DNA of 64,000 bases from Actinernus sp. WN-2022 (Eukaryota > Cnidaria > Anthozoa > Actiniaria > Actinernidae). The stretch spans positions 992,001-1,056,000 of the forward strand of contig JAOWCC010000091.1 of assembly GCA_030867875.1 (NCBI GenBank), in the 5' to 3' direction. The translations under genes and the position numbers were made by a program. This document shows, one piece after another, positions 23,752 through 38,445 of this stretch. Within the stretch, counting starts at the first letter, position 1. Each line of letters starts with the position of its first letter. The notes beneath the pieces are model-generated. The model saw only the letters and a program-made list of their open reading frames with translations. It was not told the DNA's origin and did not search any database.

Positions 23752-24223
23752 TTACACGTGGGAGATTGGCACTAGTTCATGAAAATCCAAGATGGCGGAC
23801 CTCAGACCTACTCGTGCTAGAGAGGCTGTACCATACAGCCTGGCAAAACGAGGGCCAAGTGGCAAATAAATAAAGTGAATAGTATCTCATTCTTTGTGCT
23901 TAGCTGGCTCATTCTTTGACTTGTACCTCTCAGCACTACATTTGGCGCAAGAAGTCAGGTGGCTGTATGTATTTATAAGCGTTGCTATCACGAAACAGAA
24001 TACAGTCTTTTGGACAGTAGTGATATGTTACAGTATCAACAAGAAATGGCCGTATGAGAGCACACGCATCATCATAATTAGAGGGTAGAAGGTTGCTAGG
24101 AGGAAGTAATGACTTTTGAAGTTGAAGTTGGTGGGAGAGGCTTTCTTTGCTAGTTTCTAGTTTACAGAAAACCATAGAAACTGCACTGCAACGGCTTGCA
24201 TTAAAGTGACATTGCTGCGGCAA
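23752..24223 (-). pseudogene. EnSpm/CACTA transposase fragment (unit 8)
   Basis: As unit 4 (CCG second codon). Confidence 0.7.
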
Positions 24224-25418
24224 AGTAGCAGGACTTATCTCTACAAGTGTGCTTCAAAAGTCACATTCATATTCTCGCATTGATTTGGCTGCGGCAGGCA
24301 GCAGTTCCCTTAGCCTGTTGAAGATAAAAATATAGAGACAGCAGCACCTGTTCGCACAACTCAAACCTTACATCAGTTTCAGAATCAGATAAATCCAATT
24401 CTGCACCTTGCACTTCAGAATAAGTCTGTAAGTTAAGTGAAATTAAGACTTAGCACATTTCATTTAATCAGTAGTGAATATACACCTGAATTACCAAAAT
24501 TGTATTGCTTAATTTATAAAAATGAAGAATAAGGGTATAAATACCACAACTACTATAACCACAGCTTGGAGGACATTTTGCCAAGCTCATGATATTTTTA
24601 AAGTTGTAGGATTCGGTATAATTAGTGGTAAGCAAAAAAAAACCTTGATTCGTATCCCTCGCCCGCCACTAAAGTTTTTGTAGTAAAGCAACGTACGACT
24701 CACTCACTTTGATGAGAAGGAAAGACTTTGGCGGGGGAAAAATATTAGGCGGGACAAAAATTAGGCGGGAAGAAACTTGTTTGGTCGGGACAACTAGCCA
24801 ACCCAAATCATTATTACCCTGAGGAATAAGGATACTTTAGTAAAAAAAAAAAGACTGTGGACTCAGACGGGTAAAAACGTAATTAACCCACACAGTGCAC
24901 CATTATTGCTAGATCCTAATAGGCAAAACACGAAGTTGAAAAAAAACCAGTCAGAGGTTGATAACGTGGACAACTATTGCGAAGGGAAAGCGAATTAAGT
25001 ATTAACCACTCCAAGTCTATGATAAAATACACGAAGTCATGTAAACAGTTATTTTCATTTATTATATTTTTTAAATCAATTGTCAATTCCTGCAAAGAAT
25101 GGAGAAAACGATGATTAGATGGATAAAGTAGAGTCTGTTTAGTATAGAGGGGAGCAAAATGGCTCTGTGGTTTCTCTACGCGTGATTCTCTGATGAAATG
25201 TTCTTACGCTTTTAACGTCCTTAAACGGTAAGGAAGGGGGTAACGATCTAAGAAGGGTACTCATGGCTACGGTTAAGTCGGTAATATCTGTCGAATCGCT
25301 CCTAACTATGTAAACCAAACATGCATCACGCTATTTCTTTATCCTGACTAAAGTGAAAGAGATACGTTTTTTACTCTAACATTAAGAACAAGATTTACCG
25401 GTTATTTTGTGGTGTAAC

Positions 25419-25532
25419 ATGTCACTGAAAAAGAAGAAGAACGACGGATTAGAAATTTATAACAGGTATGGTGTTAATGTATTTTGCGCTTACTGTGACC
25501 ATTGCATTGATTTTATCTTACGTTCTTGTTAA
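25419..25532 (+). pseudogene. Zinc-finger remnant (unit 8)
   Basis: Majority form, same break. Confidence 0.4.
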
Positions 25533-25961
25533 ACACCATATCGGCGGCCCGGTGGACCGCCACCAGAACGTTGGCGTCCATGCTATTCGCATGGACTATG
25601 ACACACCCGTCCCCTGCCTTCCTGCAAGAATGATTTATACGATTGATAAGTTATTGGGAATATCGCTAAGGGTTATAGTTGTGTGGTATTGCGTTTATGC
25701 ATTGTAGCGAAATGAAGTAGAAAACCTACCAGCAAGCCCCCACAGGGCAAAGTCCTGTGGCGAAGGCCAAGCGGACACACCCCTCACAGAATGTGTGCCC
25801 ACAGTTACTCAATGTAAAGGTCGGCTCTGGTATCGACTTGCATAGTACACAAGAGTTAACGGCTGTATAGATAGGATGCAAGAAGAGAATATCTGTGAGG
25901 ATACTGCACACAATCTTATAGTGTATCATTAAACAGTTTGGACCTTACCTTGGTTCGACAT
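25513..25961 (-). CDS. RING-finger gene (unit 8)
   Basis: Exons 25961-25949, 25862-25730 and 25621-25513. Intron 2 variant as in unit 6. Confidence 0.6.
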
Positions 25962-27020
25962 GACGACGAATGAAGAAGGGTTTCACGTCCCTTCGTTTTA
26001 TACTGAATTATTTGCATTGAATGCTCTTTTGTTCGGTTACTTTGAAGTAATTACAGTGAGTTATCACGATCACTCGAGATTCATTTCAACAATGGTTTCT
26101 GTGTTTCGAAATAATCCTTGAGGTCCTCTTTGGTAAAAAAAATACAGTGTACCTTTATTAACGTGTCTACGAATCAAAAATGTAGTTGATCTTATTTGAA
26201 AACCGTTTCGAATCAAGGAAAAGTTTGCAAATATGTGGTACTAAGGAAAATACACATCACTGTGCTAATTATGTTGCCACGGAAACACTCTTGGTCCCAT
26301 GTTTCATCCGTGTGGAAAAACAATTTTGTAATTTCTCCTTCCTCGAACTCAATTTACTGCTGTGGGCACATCAGATGACTCCAAGTCCATCAGTTTTGTG
26401 AGAAAATACATCAGTTCTCTGACCCCTACACTGTTAAGCTACCCACTTATGAAGCCCTCTAGAAATCCATCCTGATCATACATGTATATTATAGTCCTCA
26501 CTCACTTCCACAGCATGTCCTCATAACTAATACACAGTAAATGTACATGCTGTTTGTATTCTGACTGAATGACATGTGTCGATCCATGTACTGCCACTGG
26601 CTCTTATGCAATAATACACCATAAACACCCGTAGATAAGCTGTACCTTTTCACCCAAAATATTCGTTCAAAATCGGGGGTGCGGCTTATCTACGGGAACA
26701 CCTAGAAAGGAGACCCAACATTAACATATATTTACATATCACGAACCTGTATGAAGCTTTTATTATGCGACGGTGCATATATTACAATCAGGTTCAAATC
26801 GCATCCGATTGTGTAATATAGCAATTTAAGCATAAGCATTGAAAAAAAACACGCAATTTGAAAGAATTAAAGCAAAAACTCTTCAAGACCCACCCTAGAC
26901 CTAATATATTAGAATTTCGTGAATATTTAAACGTGATTAAGCTTATTTACCTTCCAAAACATGCTGATTCGCAGCGCTTGTCAAAGCATGCATCTAAACA
27001 ACCAGGAATCCTTCGCAATT

Positions 27021-27492
27021 TTACACGTGGGAGATTGGCACTAGTTCATGAAAATCCAAGATGGAGGACCTCAGACCTACTCGTGCTAGAGAGGCTGTAC
27101 CATACAGCCTGGCAAAACGAGGGCCAAGTGGCAAATAAATAAAGTGAATAGTATCTCATTCTTTGTGCTTAGCTGGCTCATTCTTTGACTTGTACCTCTC
27201 AGCACTACATTTGGCGCAAGAAGTCAGGTGGCTGTATGTATTTATAAGCGTTGCTATCACGAAACAGAATACAGTCTTTTGGACAGTAGTGATATGTTAC
27301 AGTATCAACAAGAAATGGCCGTATGAGAGCACACGCATCATCATAATTAGAGGGTAGAAGGTTGCTAGGAGGAAGTAATGACTTTTGAAGTTGAAGTTGG
27401 TGGGAGAGGCTTTCTTTGCTAGTTTCTAGTTTACAGAAAACCATAGAAACTGCACTGCAACGGCTTGCATTAAAGTGACATTGCTGAGGCAA
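27021..27492 (-). pseudogene. EnSpm/CACTA transposase fragment (unit 9)
   Basis: As unit 1, with one private missense change (Ala to Ser) just after the GTASL box. Confidence 0.7.
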
Positions 27493-28686
27493 AGTAGCAG
27501 GACTTATCTCTACAAGTGTGCTTCAAAAGTCACATTCATATTCTCGCATTGATTTGGCTGCGGCAGGCAGCAGTTCCCTTAGCCTGTTGAAGATAAAAAT
27601 ATAGAGACAGCAGCACCTGTTCGCACAACTCAAACCTTACATCAGTTTCAGAATCAGATAAATCCAATTCTGCACCTTGCACTTCAGAATAAGTCTGTAA
27701 TTTAAGTGAAATTAAGACTTAGCAGATTTCATTTAATCAGTAGTGAATATACACCTGAATTACCAAAATTGTATTGCTTAATTTATAAAAATGAAGAATA
27801 AGGGTATAAATACCACAACTACTATAACCACAGCTTGGAGGACATTTTGCCAAGCTCATGATATTTTTAAAGTTGTAGGATTCGGTATAATTAGTGGTAA
27901 GCAAAAAAAAACCTTGATTCGTATCCCTCGCCCGCCACTAAAGTTTTTGTAGTAAAGCAACGTACGACTCACTCACTTTGATGAGAAGGAAAGACTTTGG
28001 CGGGGGAAAAATATTAGGCGGGACAAAAATTAGGCGGGAAGAAACTTGTTTGGTCGGGACAACTAGCCAACCCAAATCATTATTACCCTGAGGAATAAGG
28101 ATACTTTAGTAAAAAAAAAAGACTGTGGACTCAGACGGGTAAAAAAGTAATTAACCCACACAGTGCACCATTATTGCTAGATCCTAATAGGCAAAACACG
28201 AAGTTGAAAAAAAACCAGTCAGAGGTTGATAACGTGGACAACTATTGCGAAGGGAAAGCGAATTAAGTATTAACCACTCCAAGTCTATGATAAAATACAC
28301 GAAGTCATGTAAACAGTTATTTTCATTTATTATATTTTTTAAATCAATTGTCAATTCCTGCAAAGAATGGAGAAAACGATGATTAGATGGATAAAGTAGA
28401 GTCTGTTTAGTATAGAGGGGAGCAAAATGGCTCTGTGGTTTCTCTACGCGTGTTTCTCTGATGAAATGTTCTTACGCTTTTAACGTCCTTAAACGGTAAG
28501 GAAGGGGGTAACGATCTAAGAAGGGTACTCATGGCTACGGTTAAGTCGGTAATATCTGTCGAATCGCTCCTAACTATGTAAACCAAACATGCATCACGCT
28601 ATTTCTTTATCCTGACTAAAGTGAAAGAGATACGTTTTTTACTCTAAGATTAAGAACAAGATTTACCGGTTATTTTGTGGTGTAAC

Positions 28687-28800
28687 ATGTCACTGAAAAA
28701 GAAGAAGAACGACGGATTAGAAATTTATAACAGGTATGGTGTTAATGTATTTTGCGCTTACTGTGACCATTGCATTGATTTTATCTTACGTTCTTGTTAA
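28687..28800 (+). pseudogene. Zinc-finger remnant (unit 9)
   Basis: Majority form, same break. Confidence 0.4.
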
Positions 28801-29229
28801 ACACCATATCGGCGGCCCGGTGGACCGCCACCAGAACGTTGGCGTCCATGCTATTCGCATGGACTATGACACACCCGTCCCCTGCCTTCCTGCAAGAATG
28901 ATTTATACGATTGATAAGTTATTGGGAATATCGCTAAGGGTTATAGTTGTGTGGTATTGCGTTTATGCATTGTAGCGAAATGAAGTAGAAAACCTACCAG
29001 CAAGCCCCCACAGGGCAAAGTCCTGTGGCGAAGGCCAAGCGGACACACCCCTCACAGAATGTGTGCCCACAGTTACTCAATGTAAAGGTCGGCTCTGGTA
29101 TCGACTTGCATAGTACACAAGAGTTAACGGCTGTATAGATAGGATGCAAGAAGAGAATATCTGTGAGGATACTGCACACAATCTTATAGTGTATCATTAA
29201 ACAGTTTGGACCTTACCTTGGTTCGACAT
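28781..29229 (-). CDS. RING-finger gene (unit 9)
   Basis: Exons 29229-29217, 29130-28998 and 28889-28781. Intron 2 variant as in unit 6. Confidence 0.6.
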
Positions 29230-30282
29230 GACGACGAATGAAGAAGGGTTTCACGTCCCTTCGTTTTATACTGAATTATTTGCATTGAATGCTCTTTTGT
29301 TCGGTTACTTTGAAGTAATTACAGTGAGTTATCACGATCACTCGAGATTCATTTCAACAATGGTTTCTGTGTTTCGAAATAATCCTTGAGGTCCTCTTTG
29401 GTAAAAAAAATACAGTGTACCTTTATTAACGTGTCTACGAATCAAAAATTTAGTTGATCTTATTTGAAAACCGTTTCGAATCAAGGAAAAGTTTGCAAAT
29501 ATGTGGTACTAAGGAAAATACACATCACTGTGCTAATTATGTTGCCACGGAAACACTCTTGGTCCCATGTTTCATCCGTGTGGAAAAACAATTTTGTAAT
29601 TTCTCCTTCCTCGAACACAATTTACTGCTGTGGGCACATCAGATGACTCCAAGTCCATCAGTTTTGTGAGAAAATACATCAGTTCTCTGACCCCTACACT
29701 GTTAAGCTACCCACTTATGAAGCCCTCTAGAAATCCATCCTGATCATACATGTATATTATAGTCCTCACTCACTTCCACAGCATGTCCTCATAACTAATA
29801 CACAGTAAATGTACATGCTGTTTGTATTCTGACTGAATGACATGTGTCGATCCATGTACTGCCACTGGCCCTTATGCAATAATACACCATAAACACCCGT
29901 AGATAAGCTGTACCTTTTCACCCAAAATATTCGTTCAAAATCGGGGGTGCGGCTTATCTACGGGAACACCTAGAAAGGAGACCCAACATTAACATATATT
30001 TACATATCACGAACCTGTATGAAGCTTTTATTATGCGACGGTGCATATATTACAATCAGGTTCAAATCGCATCCGATTGTGTAATATAGCAATATAAGCA
30101 TTGAAAAAAAACACGCAATTTGAAAGAATTAAAGCAAAAACTCTTCAAGATCCACCCTAGACCTAATATATTAGAATTTCGTGAATATTTAAACGTGATT
30201 AAGCTTATTTACCTTCCAAAACATGCTGATTCGCAGCGCTTGTCAAAGCATGCATCTAAACAACCAGGAATCCTTCGCAATT

Positions 30283-30754
30283 TTACACGTGGGAGATTGG
30301 CACTAGTTCATGAAAATCCAAGATGGCGGACCTCAGACCTACTCGTGCTAGAGAGGCTGTACCATACAGCCTGGCAAAACGAGGGCCAAGTGGCAAATAA
30401 ATAAAGTGAATAGTATCTCATTCTTTGTGCTTAGCTGGCTCATTCTTTGACTTGTACCTCTCAGCACTACATTTGGCGCAAGAAGTCAGGTGGCTGTATG
30501 TATTTATAAGCGTTGCTATCACGAAACAGAATACAGTCTTTTGGACAGTAGTGATATGTAACAGTATCAACAAGAAATGGCCGTATGAGAGCACACGCAT
30601 CATCATAATTAGAGGGTAGAAGGTTGCTAGGAGGAAGTAATGACTTTTGAAGTTGAAGTTGGTGGGAGAGGCTTTCTTTGCTAGTTTCTAGTTTACAGAA
30701 AACCATAGAAACTGCACTGCAACGGCTTGCATTAAAGTGACATTGCTGAGGCAA
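30283..30754 (-). pseudogene. EnSpm/CACTA transposase fragment (unit 10)
   Basis: As unit 1, with a synonymous Val change shared with unit 17. That change also happens to remove a stop from the second frame and lengthens it upstream. Confidence 0.7.
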
Positions 30755-31948
30755 AGTAGCAGGACTTATCTCTACAAGTGTGCTTCAAAAGTCACATTCA
30801 TATTCTCGCATTGATTTGGCTGCGGCAGGCAGCAGTTCCCTTAGCCTGTTGAAGATAAAAATATAGAGACAGCAGCACCTGTTCGCACAACTCAAACCTT
30901 ACATCAGTTTCAGAATCAGATAAATCCAATTCTGCACCTTGCACTTCAGAATAAGTCTGTAAGTTAAGTGAAATTAAGACTTAGCACATTTCATTTAATC
31001 AGTAGTGAATATACACCTGAATTACCAAAATTGTATTGCTTAATTTATAAAAATGAAGAATAAGGGTATAAATACCACAACTACTATAACCACAGCTTGG
31101 AGGACATTTTGCCAAGCTCATGATATTTTTAAAGTTGTAGGATTCGGTATAATTAGTGGTAAGCAAAAAAAAACCTTGATTCGTATCCCTCGCCCGCCAC
31201 TAAAGTTTTTGTAGTAAAGCAACGTACGACTCACTCACTTTGATGAGAAGGAAAGACTTTGGCGGGGGGAAAATATTAGCCGGGACAAAAATTAGGCGGG
31301 AAGAAACTTGTTTGGTCGGGACAACTAGCCAACCCAAATCATTATTACCCTGAAGAATAAGGATACTTTAGTAAAAAAAAAAGACTGTGGACTCAGACGG
31401 GTAAAAAAGTAATTAACCCACACAGTGCACCATTATTGCTAGATCCTAATAGGCAAAACACGAAGTTGAAAAAAAACCAGTCAGAGGTTGATAACGTGGA
31501 CAACTATTGCGAAGGGAAAGCGAATTAAGTATTAACCACTCCAAGTCTATGATAAAATACACGAAGTCATGTAAACAGTTATTTTCATTTATTATATTTT
31601 TTAAATCAATTGTCAATTCCTGCAAAGAATGGAGAAAACGATGATTAGATGGATAAAGTAGAGTCTGTTTAGTATAGAGGGGAGCAAAATGACTCTGTGG
31701 TTTCTCTACGCGTGTTTCTCTGATGAAATGTTCTTACGCTTTTAACGTCCTTAAACGGTAAGGAAGGGGGTAACGATCTAAGAAGGGTACTCATGGCTAC
31801 GGTTAAGTCGGTAATATCTGTCGAATCGCTCCTAACTATGTAAACCAAACATGCATCACGCTATTTCTTTATCCTGACTAAAGTGAAAGAGATACGTTTT
31901 TTACTCTAAGATTAAGAACAAGATTTACCGGTTATTTTGTGGTGTAAC

Positions 31949-32062
31949 ATGTCACTGAAAAAGAAGAAGAACGACGGATTAGAAATTTATAACAGGTATG
32001 GTGTTAATGTATTTTGCGCTTACTGTGACCATTGCATTGATTTTATCTTACGTTCTTGTTAA
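31949..32062 (+). pseudogene. Zinc-finger remnant (unit 10)
   Basis: Majority form, same break. Confidence 0.4.
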
Positions 32063-32491
32063 ACACCATATCGGCGGCCCGGTGGACCGCCACCAGAACG
32101 TTGGCGTCCATGCTATTCGCATGGACTATGACACACCCGTCCCCTGCCTTCCTGCAAGAATGATTTATACGATTGATAAGTTATTGAGAATATCGCTAAG
32201 GGTTATAGTTGTGTGGTATTGCGTTTATGCATTGTAGCGAAATGAAGTAGAAAACCTACCAGCAAGCCCCCACAGGGCAAAGTCCTGTGGCGAAGGCCAA
32301 GCGGACACACCCCTCACAGAATGTGTGCCCACAGTTACTCAATGTAAAGGTCGGCTCTGGTATCGACTTGCATAGTACACAAGAGTTAACGGCTGTATAG
32401 ATAGGATGCAAGAAGAGAATATCTGTGAGGATACTGCACACAATCTTATAGTGTATCATTAAACAGTTTGGACCTTACCTTGGTTCGACAT
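32043..32491 (-). CDS. RING-finger gene (unit 10)
   Basis: Exons 32491-32479, 32392-32260 and 32151-32043. Intron 2 returns to the unit 1 form here and in unit 11. Confidence 0.6.
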
Positions 32492-33550
32492 GACGACGAA
32501 TGAAGAAGGGTTTCACGTCCCTTCGTTTTATACTGAATTATTTGCATTGAATGCTCTTTTGTTCGGTTACTTTGAAGTAATTACAGTGAGTTATCACGAT
32601 CACTCGAGATTCATTTCAACAATGGTTTCTGTGTTTCGAAATAATCCTTGAGGTCCTCTTTGGTAAAAAAAATACAGTGTACCTTTATTAACGTGTCTAC
32701 GAATCAAAAATTTAGTTGATCTTATTTGAAAACCGTTTCGAATCAAGGAAAAGTTTGCAAATATGTGGTACTAAGGAAAATACACATCACTGTGCTAATT
32801 ATGTTGCCACGGAAACACTCTTGGTCCCATGTTTCATCCGTGTGGAAAAACAATTTTGTAATTTCTCCTTCCTCGAACACAATTTACTGCTGTGGGCACA
32901 TCAGATGACTCCAAGTCCATCAGTTTTGTGAGAAAATACATCAGTTCTCAGACCCCTACACTGTTAAGCTACCCACTTATGAAGCCCTCTAGAAATCCAT
33001 CCTGATCATACATGTATATTATAGTCCTCACTCACTTCCACAGCATGTCCTCATAACTAATACACAGTAAATGTACTTGCTGTTTGTATTCTGACTGAAT
33101 GACATGTGTCGATCCATGTACTGCCACTGGCTCTTATGCAATAATACACCATAAACACCCGTAGATAAGCTGTACCTTTTCACCCAAAATATTCGTTCAA
33201 AATCGGGGGTGCGGCTTATCTACGGGAACACCTAGAAAGGAGACCCAACATTAACATATATTTACATATCACGAACCTGTATGAAGCTTTTATTATGCGA
33301 CGGTGCATATATTACAATCAGGTTCAAATCGCATCCGATTGTGTAATATAGCAATTTAAGCATAAGCATTGAAAAAAAACACGCAATTTGAAAGAATTAA
33401 AGCAAAAACTCTTCAAGACCCACCCTAGACCTAATATATTAGAATTTCGTGAATATTTAAACGTGATTAAGCTTATTTACCTTCCAAAACATGCTGATTC
33501 GCAGCGCTTGTCAAAGCATGCATCTAAACAACCAGGAATCCTTCGCAATT

Positions 33551-34022
33551 TTACACGTGGGAGATTGGCACTAGTTCATGAAAATCCAAGATGGCGGACC
33601 TCAGACCTACTCGTGCTAGAGAGGCTGTACCATACAGCCTGGCAAAACGAGGGCCAAGTGGCAAATAAATAAAGTGAATAGTATCTCATTCTTTGTGCTT
33701 AGCTGGCTCATTCTTTGACTTGTACCTCTCAGCACTACATTTGGCGCAAGAAGTCAGGTGGCTGTATGTATTTATAAGCGTTGCTATCACGAAACAGAAT
33801 ACAGTCTTTTGGACAGTAGTGATATGTTACAGTATCAACAAGAAATGGCCGTATGAGAGCACACGCATCATCATAATTAGAGGGTAGAAGGTTGCTAGGA
33901 GGAAGTAATGACTTTTGAAGTTGAAGTTGGTGGGAGAGGCTTTCTTTGCTAGTTTCTAGTTTACAGAAAACCATAGAAACTGCACTGCAACGGCTTGCAT
34001 TAAAGTGACATTGCTGAGGCAA
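33551..34022 (-). pseudogene. EnSpm/CACTA transposase fragment (unit 11)
   Basis: As unit 1. Confidence 0.7.
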
Positions 34023-35216
34023 AGTAGCAGGACTTATCTCTACAAGTGTGCTTCAAAAGTCACATTCATATTCTCGCATTGATTTGGCTGCGGCAGGCAG
34101 CAGTTCCCTTAGCCTGTTGAAGATAAAAATATAGAGACAGCAGCACCTGTTCGCACAACTCAAACCTTACATCAGTTTCAGAATCAGATAAATCCAATTC
34201 TGCACCTTGCACTTCAGAATAAGTCTGTAAGTTAAGTGAAATTAAGACTTAGCACATTTCATTTAATCAGTAGTGAATATACACCTGAATTACCAAAATT
34301 GTATTGCTTAATTTATAAAAATGAAGAATAAGGGTATAAATACCACAACTACTATAACCACAGCTTGGAGGACATTTTGCCAAGCTCATGATATTTTTAA
34401 AGTTGTAGGATTCGGTATAATTAGTGGTAAGCAAAAAAAAACCTTGATTCGTATCCCTCGCCCGCCACTAAAGTTTTTGTAGTAAAGCAACGTACGACTC
34501 ACTCACTTTGATGAGAAGGAAAGACTTTGGCGGGGGAAAAATATTAGCCGGGACAAAAATTAGGCGGGAAGAAACTTGTTTGGTCGGGACAACTAGCCAA
34601 CCCAAATCATTATTACCCTGAAGAATAAGGATACTTTAGTAAAAAAAAAAGACTGTGGACTCAGACGGGTAAAAAAGTAATTAACCCACACAGTGCACCA
34701 TTATTGCTAGATCCTAATAGGCAAAACACGAAGTTGAAAAAAAACCAGTCAGAGGTTGATAACGTGGACAACTATTGCGAAGGGAAAGCGAATTAAGTAT
34801 TAACCACTCCAAGTCTATGATAAAATACACGAAGTCATGTAAACAGTTATTTTCATTTATTATATTTTTTAAATCAATTGTCAATTCCTGCAAAGAATGG
34901 AGAAAACGATGATTAGATGGATAAAGTAGAGTCTGTTTAGTATAGAGGGGAGCAAAATGGCTCTGTGGTTTCTCTACGCGTGTTTCTCTGATGAAATGTT
35001 CTTACGCTTTTAACGTCCTTAAACGGTAAGGAAGGGGGTAACGATCTAAGAAGGGTACTCATGGCTACGGTTAAGTCGGTAATATCTGTCGAATCGCTCC
35101 TAACTATGTAAACCAAACATGCATCACGCTATTTCTTTATCCTGACTAAAGTGAAAGAGATACGTTTTTTACTCTAAGATTAAGAACAAGATTTACCGGT
35201 TATTTTGTGGTGTAAC

Positions 35217-35330
35217 ATGTCACTGAAAAAGAAGAAGAACGACGGATTAGAAATTTATAACAGGTATGGTGTTAATGTATTTTGCGCTTACTGTGACCAT
35301 TGCATTGATTTTATCTTACGTTCTTGTTAA
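35217..35330 (+). pseudogene. Zinc-finger remnant (unit 11)
   Basis: Majority form, same break. Confidence 0.4.
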
Positions 35331-35759
35331 ACACCATATCGGCGGCCCGGTGGACCGCCACCAGAACGTTGGCGTCCATGCTATTCGCATGGACTATGAC
35401 ACACCCGTCCCCTGCCTTCCTGCAAGAATGATTTATACGATTGATAAGTTATTGAGAATATCGCTAAGGGTTATAGTTGTGTGGTATTGCGTTTATGCAT
35501 TGTAGCGAAATGAAGTAGAAAACCTACCAGCAAGCCCCCACAGGGCAAAGTCCTGTGGCGAAGGCCAAGCGGACACACCCCTCACAGAATGTGTGCCCAC
35601 AGTTACTCAATGTAAAGGTCGGCTCTGGTATCGACTTGCATAGTACACAAGAGTTAACGGCTGTATAGATAGGATGCAAGAAGAGAATATCTGTGAGGAT
35701 ACTGCACACAATCTTATAGTGTATCATTAAACAGTTTGGACCTTACCTTGGTTCGACAT
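35311..35759 (-). CDS. RING-finger gene (unit 11)
   Basis: Exons 35759-35747, 35660-35528 and 35419-35311. Intron 2 as in unit 1. Confidence 0.6.
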
Positions 35760-36818
35760 GACGACGAATGAAGAAGGGTTTCACGTCCCTTCGTTTTATA
35801 CTGAATTATTTGCATTGAATGCTCTTTTGTTCGGTTACTTTGAAGTAATTACAGTGAGTTATCACGATCACTCGAGATTCATTTCAACAATGGTTTCTGT
35901 GTTTCGAAATAATCCTTGAGGTCCTCTTTGGTAAAAAAAATACAGTGTACCTTTATTAACGTGTCTACGAATCAAAAATTTAGTTGATCTTATTTGAAAA
36001 CCGTTTCGAATCAAGGAAAAGTTTGCAAATATGTGGTACTAAGGAAAATACACATCACTGTGCTAATTATGTTGCCACGGAAACACTCTTGGTCCCATGT
36101 TTCATCCGTGTGGAAAAACAATTTTGTAATTTCTCCTTCCTCGAACACAATTTACTGCTGTGGGCACATCAGATGACTCCAAGTCCATCAGTTTTGTGAG
36201 AAAATACATCAGTTCTCAGACCCCTACACTGTTAAGCTACCCACTTATGAAGCCCTCTAGAAATCCATCCTGATCATACATGTATATTATAGTCCTCACT
36301 CACTTCCACAGCATGTCCTCATAACTAATACACAGTAAATGTACATGCTGTTTGTATTCTGACTGAATGACATGTGTCGATCCATGTACTGCCACTGGCT
36401 CTTATGCAATAATACACCATAAACACCCGTAGATAAGCTGTACCTTTTCACCCAAAATATTCGTTCAAAATCGGGGGTGCGGCTTATCTACGGGAACACC
36501 TAGAAAGGAGACCCAACATTAACATATATTTACATATCACGAACCTGTATGAAGCTTTTATTATGCGACGGTGCATATATTACAATCAGGTTCAAATCGC
36601 ATCCGATTGTGTAATATAGCAATTTAAGCATAAGCATTGAAAAAAAACACGCAATTTGAAAGAATTAAAGCAAAAACTCTTCAAGACCCACCCTAGACCT
36701 AATATATTAGAATTTCGGGAATATTTAAACGTGATTAAGCTTATTTACCTTCCAAAACATGCTGATTCGCAGCGCTTGTCAAAGCATGCATCTAAACAAC
36801 CAGGAATCCTTCGCAATT

Positions 36819-37290
36819 TTACACGTGGGAGATTGGCACTAGTTCATGAAAATCCAAGATGGCGGACCTCAGACCTACTCGTGCTAGAGAGGCTGTACCA
36901 TACAGCCTGGCAAAACGAGGGCCAAGTGGCAAATAAATAAAGTGAATAGTATCTCATTCTTTGTGCTTAGCTGGCTCATTCTTTGACTTGTACCTCTCAG
37001 CACTACATTTGGCGCAAGAAGTCAGGTGGCTGTATGTATTTATAAGCGTTGCTATCACGAAACAGAATACAGTCTTTTGGACAGTAGTGATATGTTACAG
37101 TATCAACAAGAAATGGCCGTATGAGAGCACACGCATCATCATAATTAGAGGGTAGAAGGTTGCTAGGAGGAAGTAATGACTTTTGAAGTTGAAGTTGGTG
37201 GGAGAGGCTTTCTTTGCTAGTTTCTAGTTTACAGAAAACCATAGAAACTGCACTGCAACGGCTTGCATTAAAGTGACATTGCTGCGGCAA
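36819..37290 (-). pseudogene. EnSpm/CACTA transposase fragment (unit 12)
   Basis: As unit 4 (CCG second codon). Confidence 0.7.
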
Positions 37291-38445
37291 AGTAGCAGGA
37301 CTTATCTCTACAAGTGTGCTTCAAAAGTCACATTCATATTCTCGCATTGATTTGGCTGCGGCAGGCAGCAGTTCCCTTAGCCTGTTGAAGATAAAAATAT
37401 AGAGACAGCAGCACCTGTTCGCACAACTCAAACCTTACATCAGTTTCAGAATCAGATAAATCCAATTCTGCACCTTGCACTTCAGAATAAGTCTGTAAGT
37501 TAAGTGAAATTAAGACTTAGCACATTTCATTTAATCAGTAGTGAATATACACCTGAATTACCAAAATTGTATTGCTTAATTTATAAAAATGAAGAATAAG
37601 GGTATAAATACCACACATGATATTTTTAAAGTTGTAGGATTCGGTATAATTAGTGGTAAGCAAAAAAAAACCTTGATTCGTATCCCTCGCCCGCCACTAA
37701 AGTTTTTGTAGTAAAGCAACGTACGACTCACTCACTTTGATGAGAAGGAAAGACTTTGGCGGGGGGAAAATATTAGCCGGGACAAAAATTAGGCGGGAAG
37801 AAACTTGTTTGGTCGGGACAACTAGCCAACCCAAATCATTATTACCCTGAAGAATAAGGATACTTTAGTAAAAAAAAAAGACTGTGGACTCAGACGGGTA
37901 AAAAAGTAATTAACCCACACAGTGCACCATTATTGCTAGATCCTAATAGGCAAAACACGAAGTTGAAAAAAAACCAGTCAGAGGTTGATAACGTGGACAA
38001 CTATTGCGAAGGGAAAGCGAATTAAGTATTAACCACTCCAAGTCTATGATAAAATACACGAAGTCATGTAAACAGTTATTTTCATTTATTATATTTTTTA
38101 AATCAATTGTCAATTCCTGCAAAGAATGGAGAAAACGATGATTAGATGGATAAAGTAGAGTCTGTTTAGTATAGAGGGGAGCAAAATGGCTCTGTGGTTT
38201 CTCTACGCGTGTTTCTCTGATGAAATGTTCTTACGCTTTTAACGTCCTTAAACGGTAAGGAAGGGGGTAACGATCTAAGAAGGGTACTCATGGCTACGGT
38301 TAAGTCGGTAATATCTGTCGAATCGCTCCTAACTATGTAAACCAAACATGCATCACGCTATTTCTTTATCCTGACTAAAGTGAAAGAGATACGTTTTTTA
38401 CTCTAAGATTAAGAACAAGATTTACCGGTTATTTTGTGGTGTAAC

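Larger units (their letters stand above)
23228..26496 (+). repeat. Array unit 8
   Basis: Long form, 3269 bp. Near-twin of unit 7. One private substitution, CGAACTCAA at about 26345. Confidence 0.97.
26497..29764 (+). repeat. Array unit 9
   Basis: Long form, 3268 bp. Private AAGATGGAGGAC at about 27059 and GTAATTTAAG at about 27698. Confidence 0.97.
29765..33026 (+). repeat. Array unit 10
   Basis: 3262 bp. A private 6-bp deletion near 30092 removes one copy of a short AAGCAT direct repeat. It shares GATATGTAACAG (about 30552) only with unit 17. Confidence 0.97.
33027..36294 (+). repeat. Array unit 11
   Basis: Long form, 3268 bp. Private ATGTACTTGC at about 33072. Confidence 0.97.
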
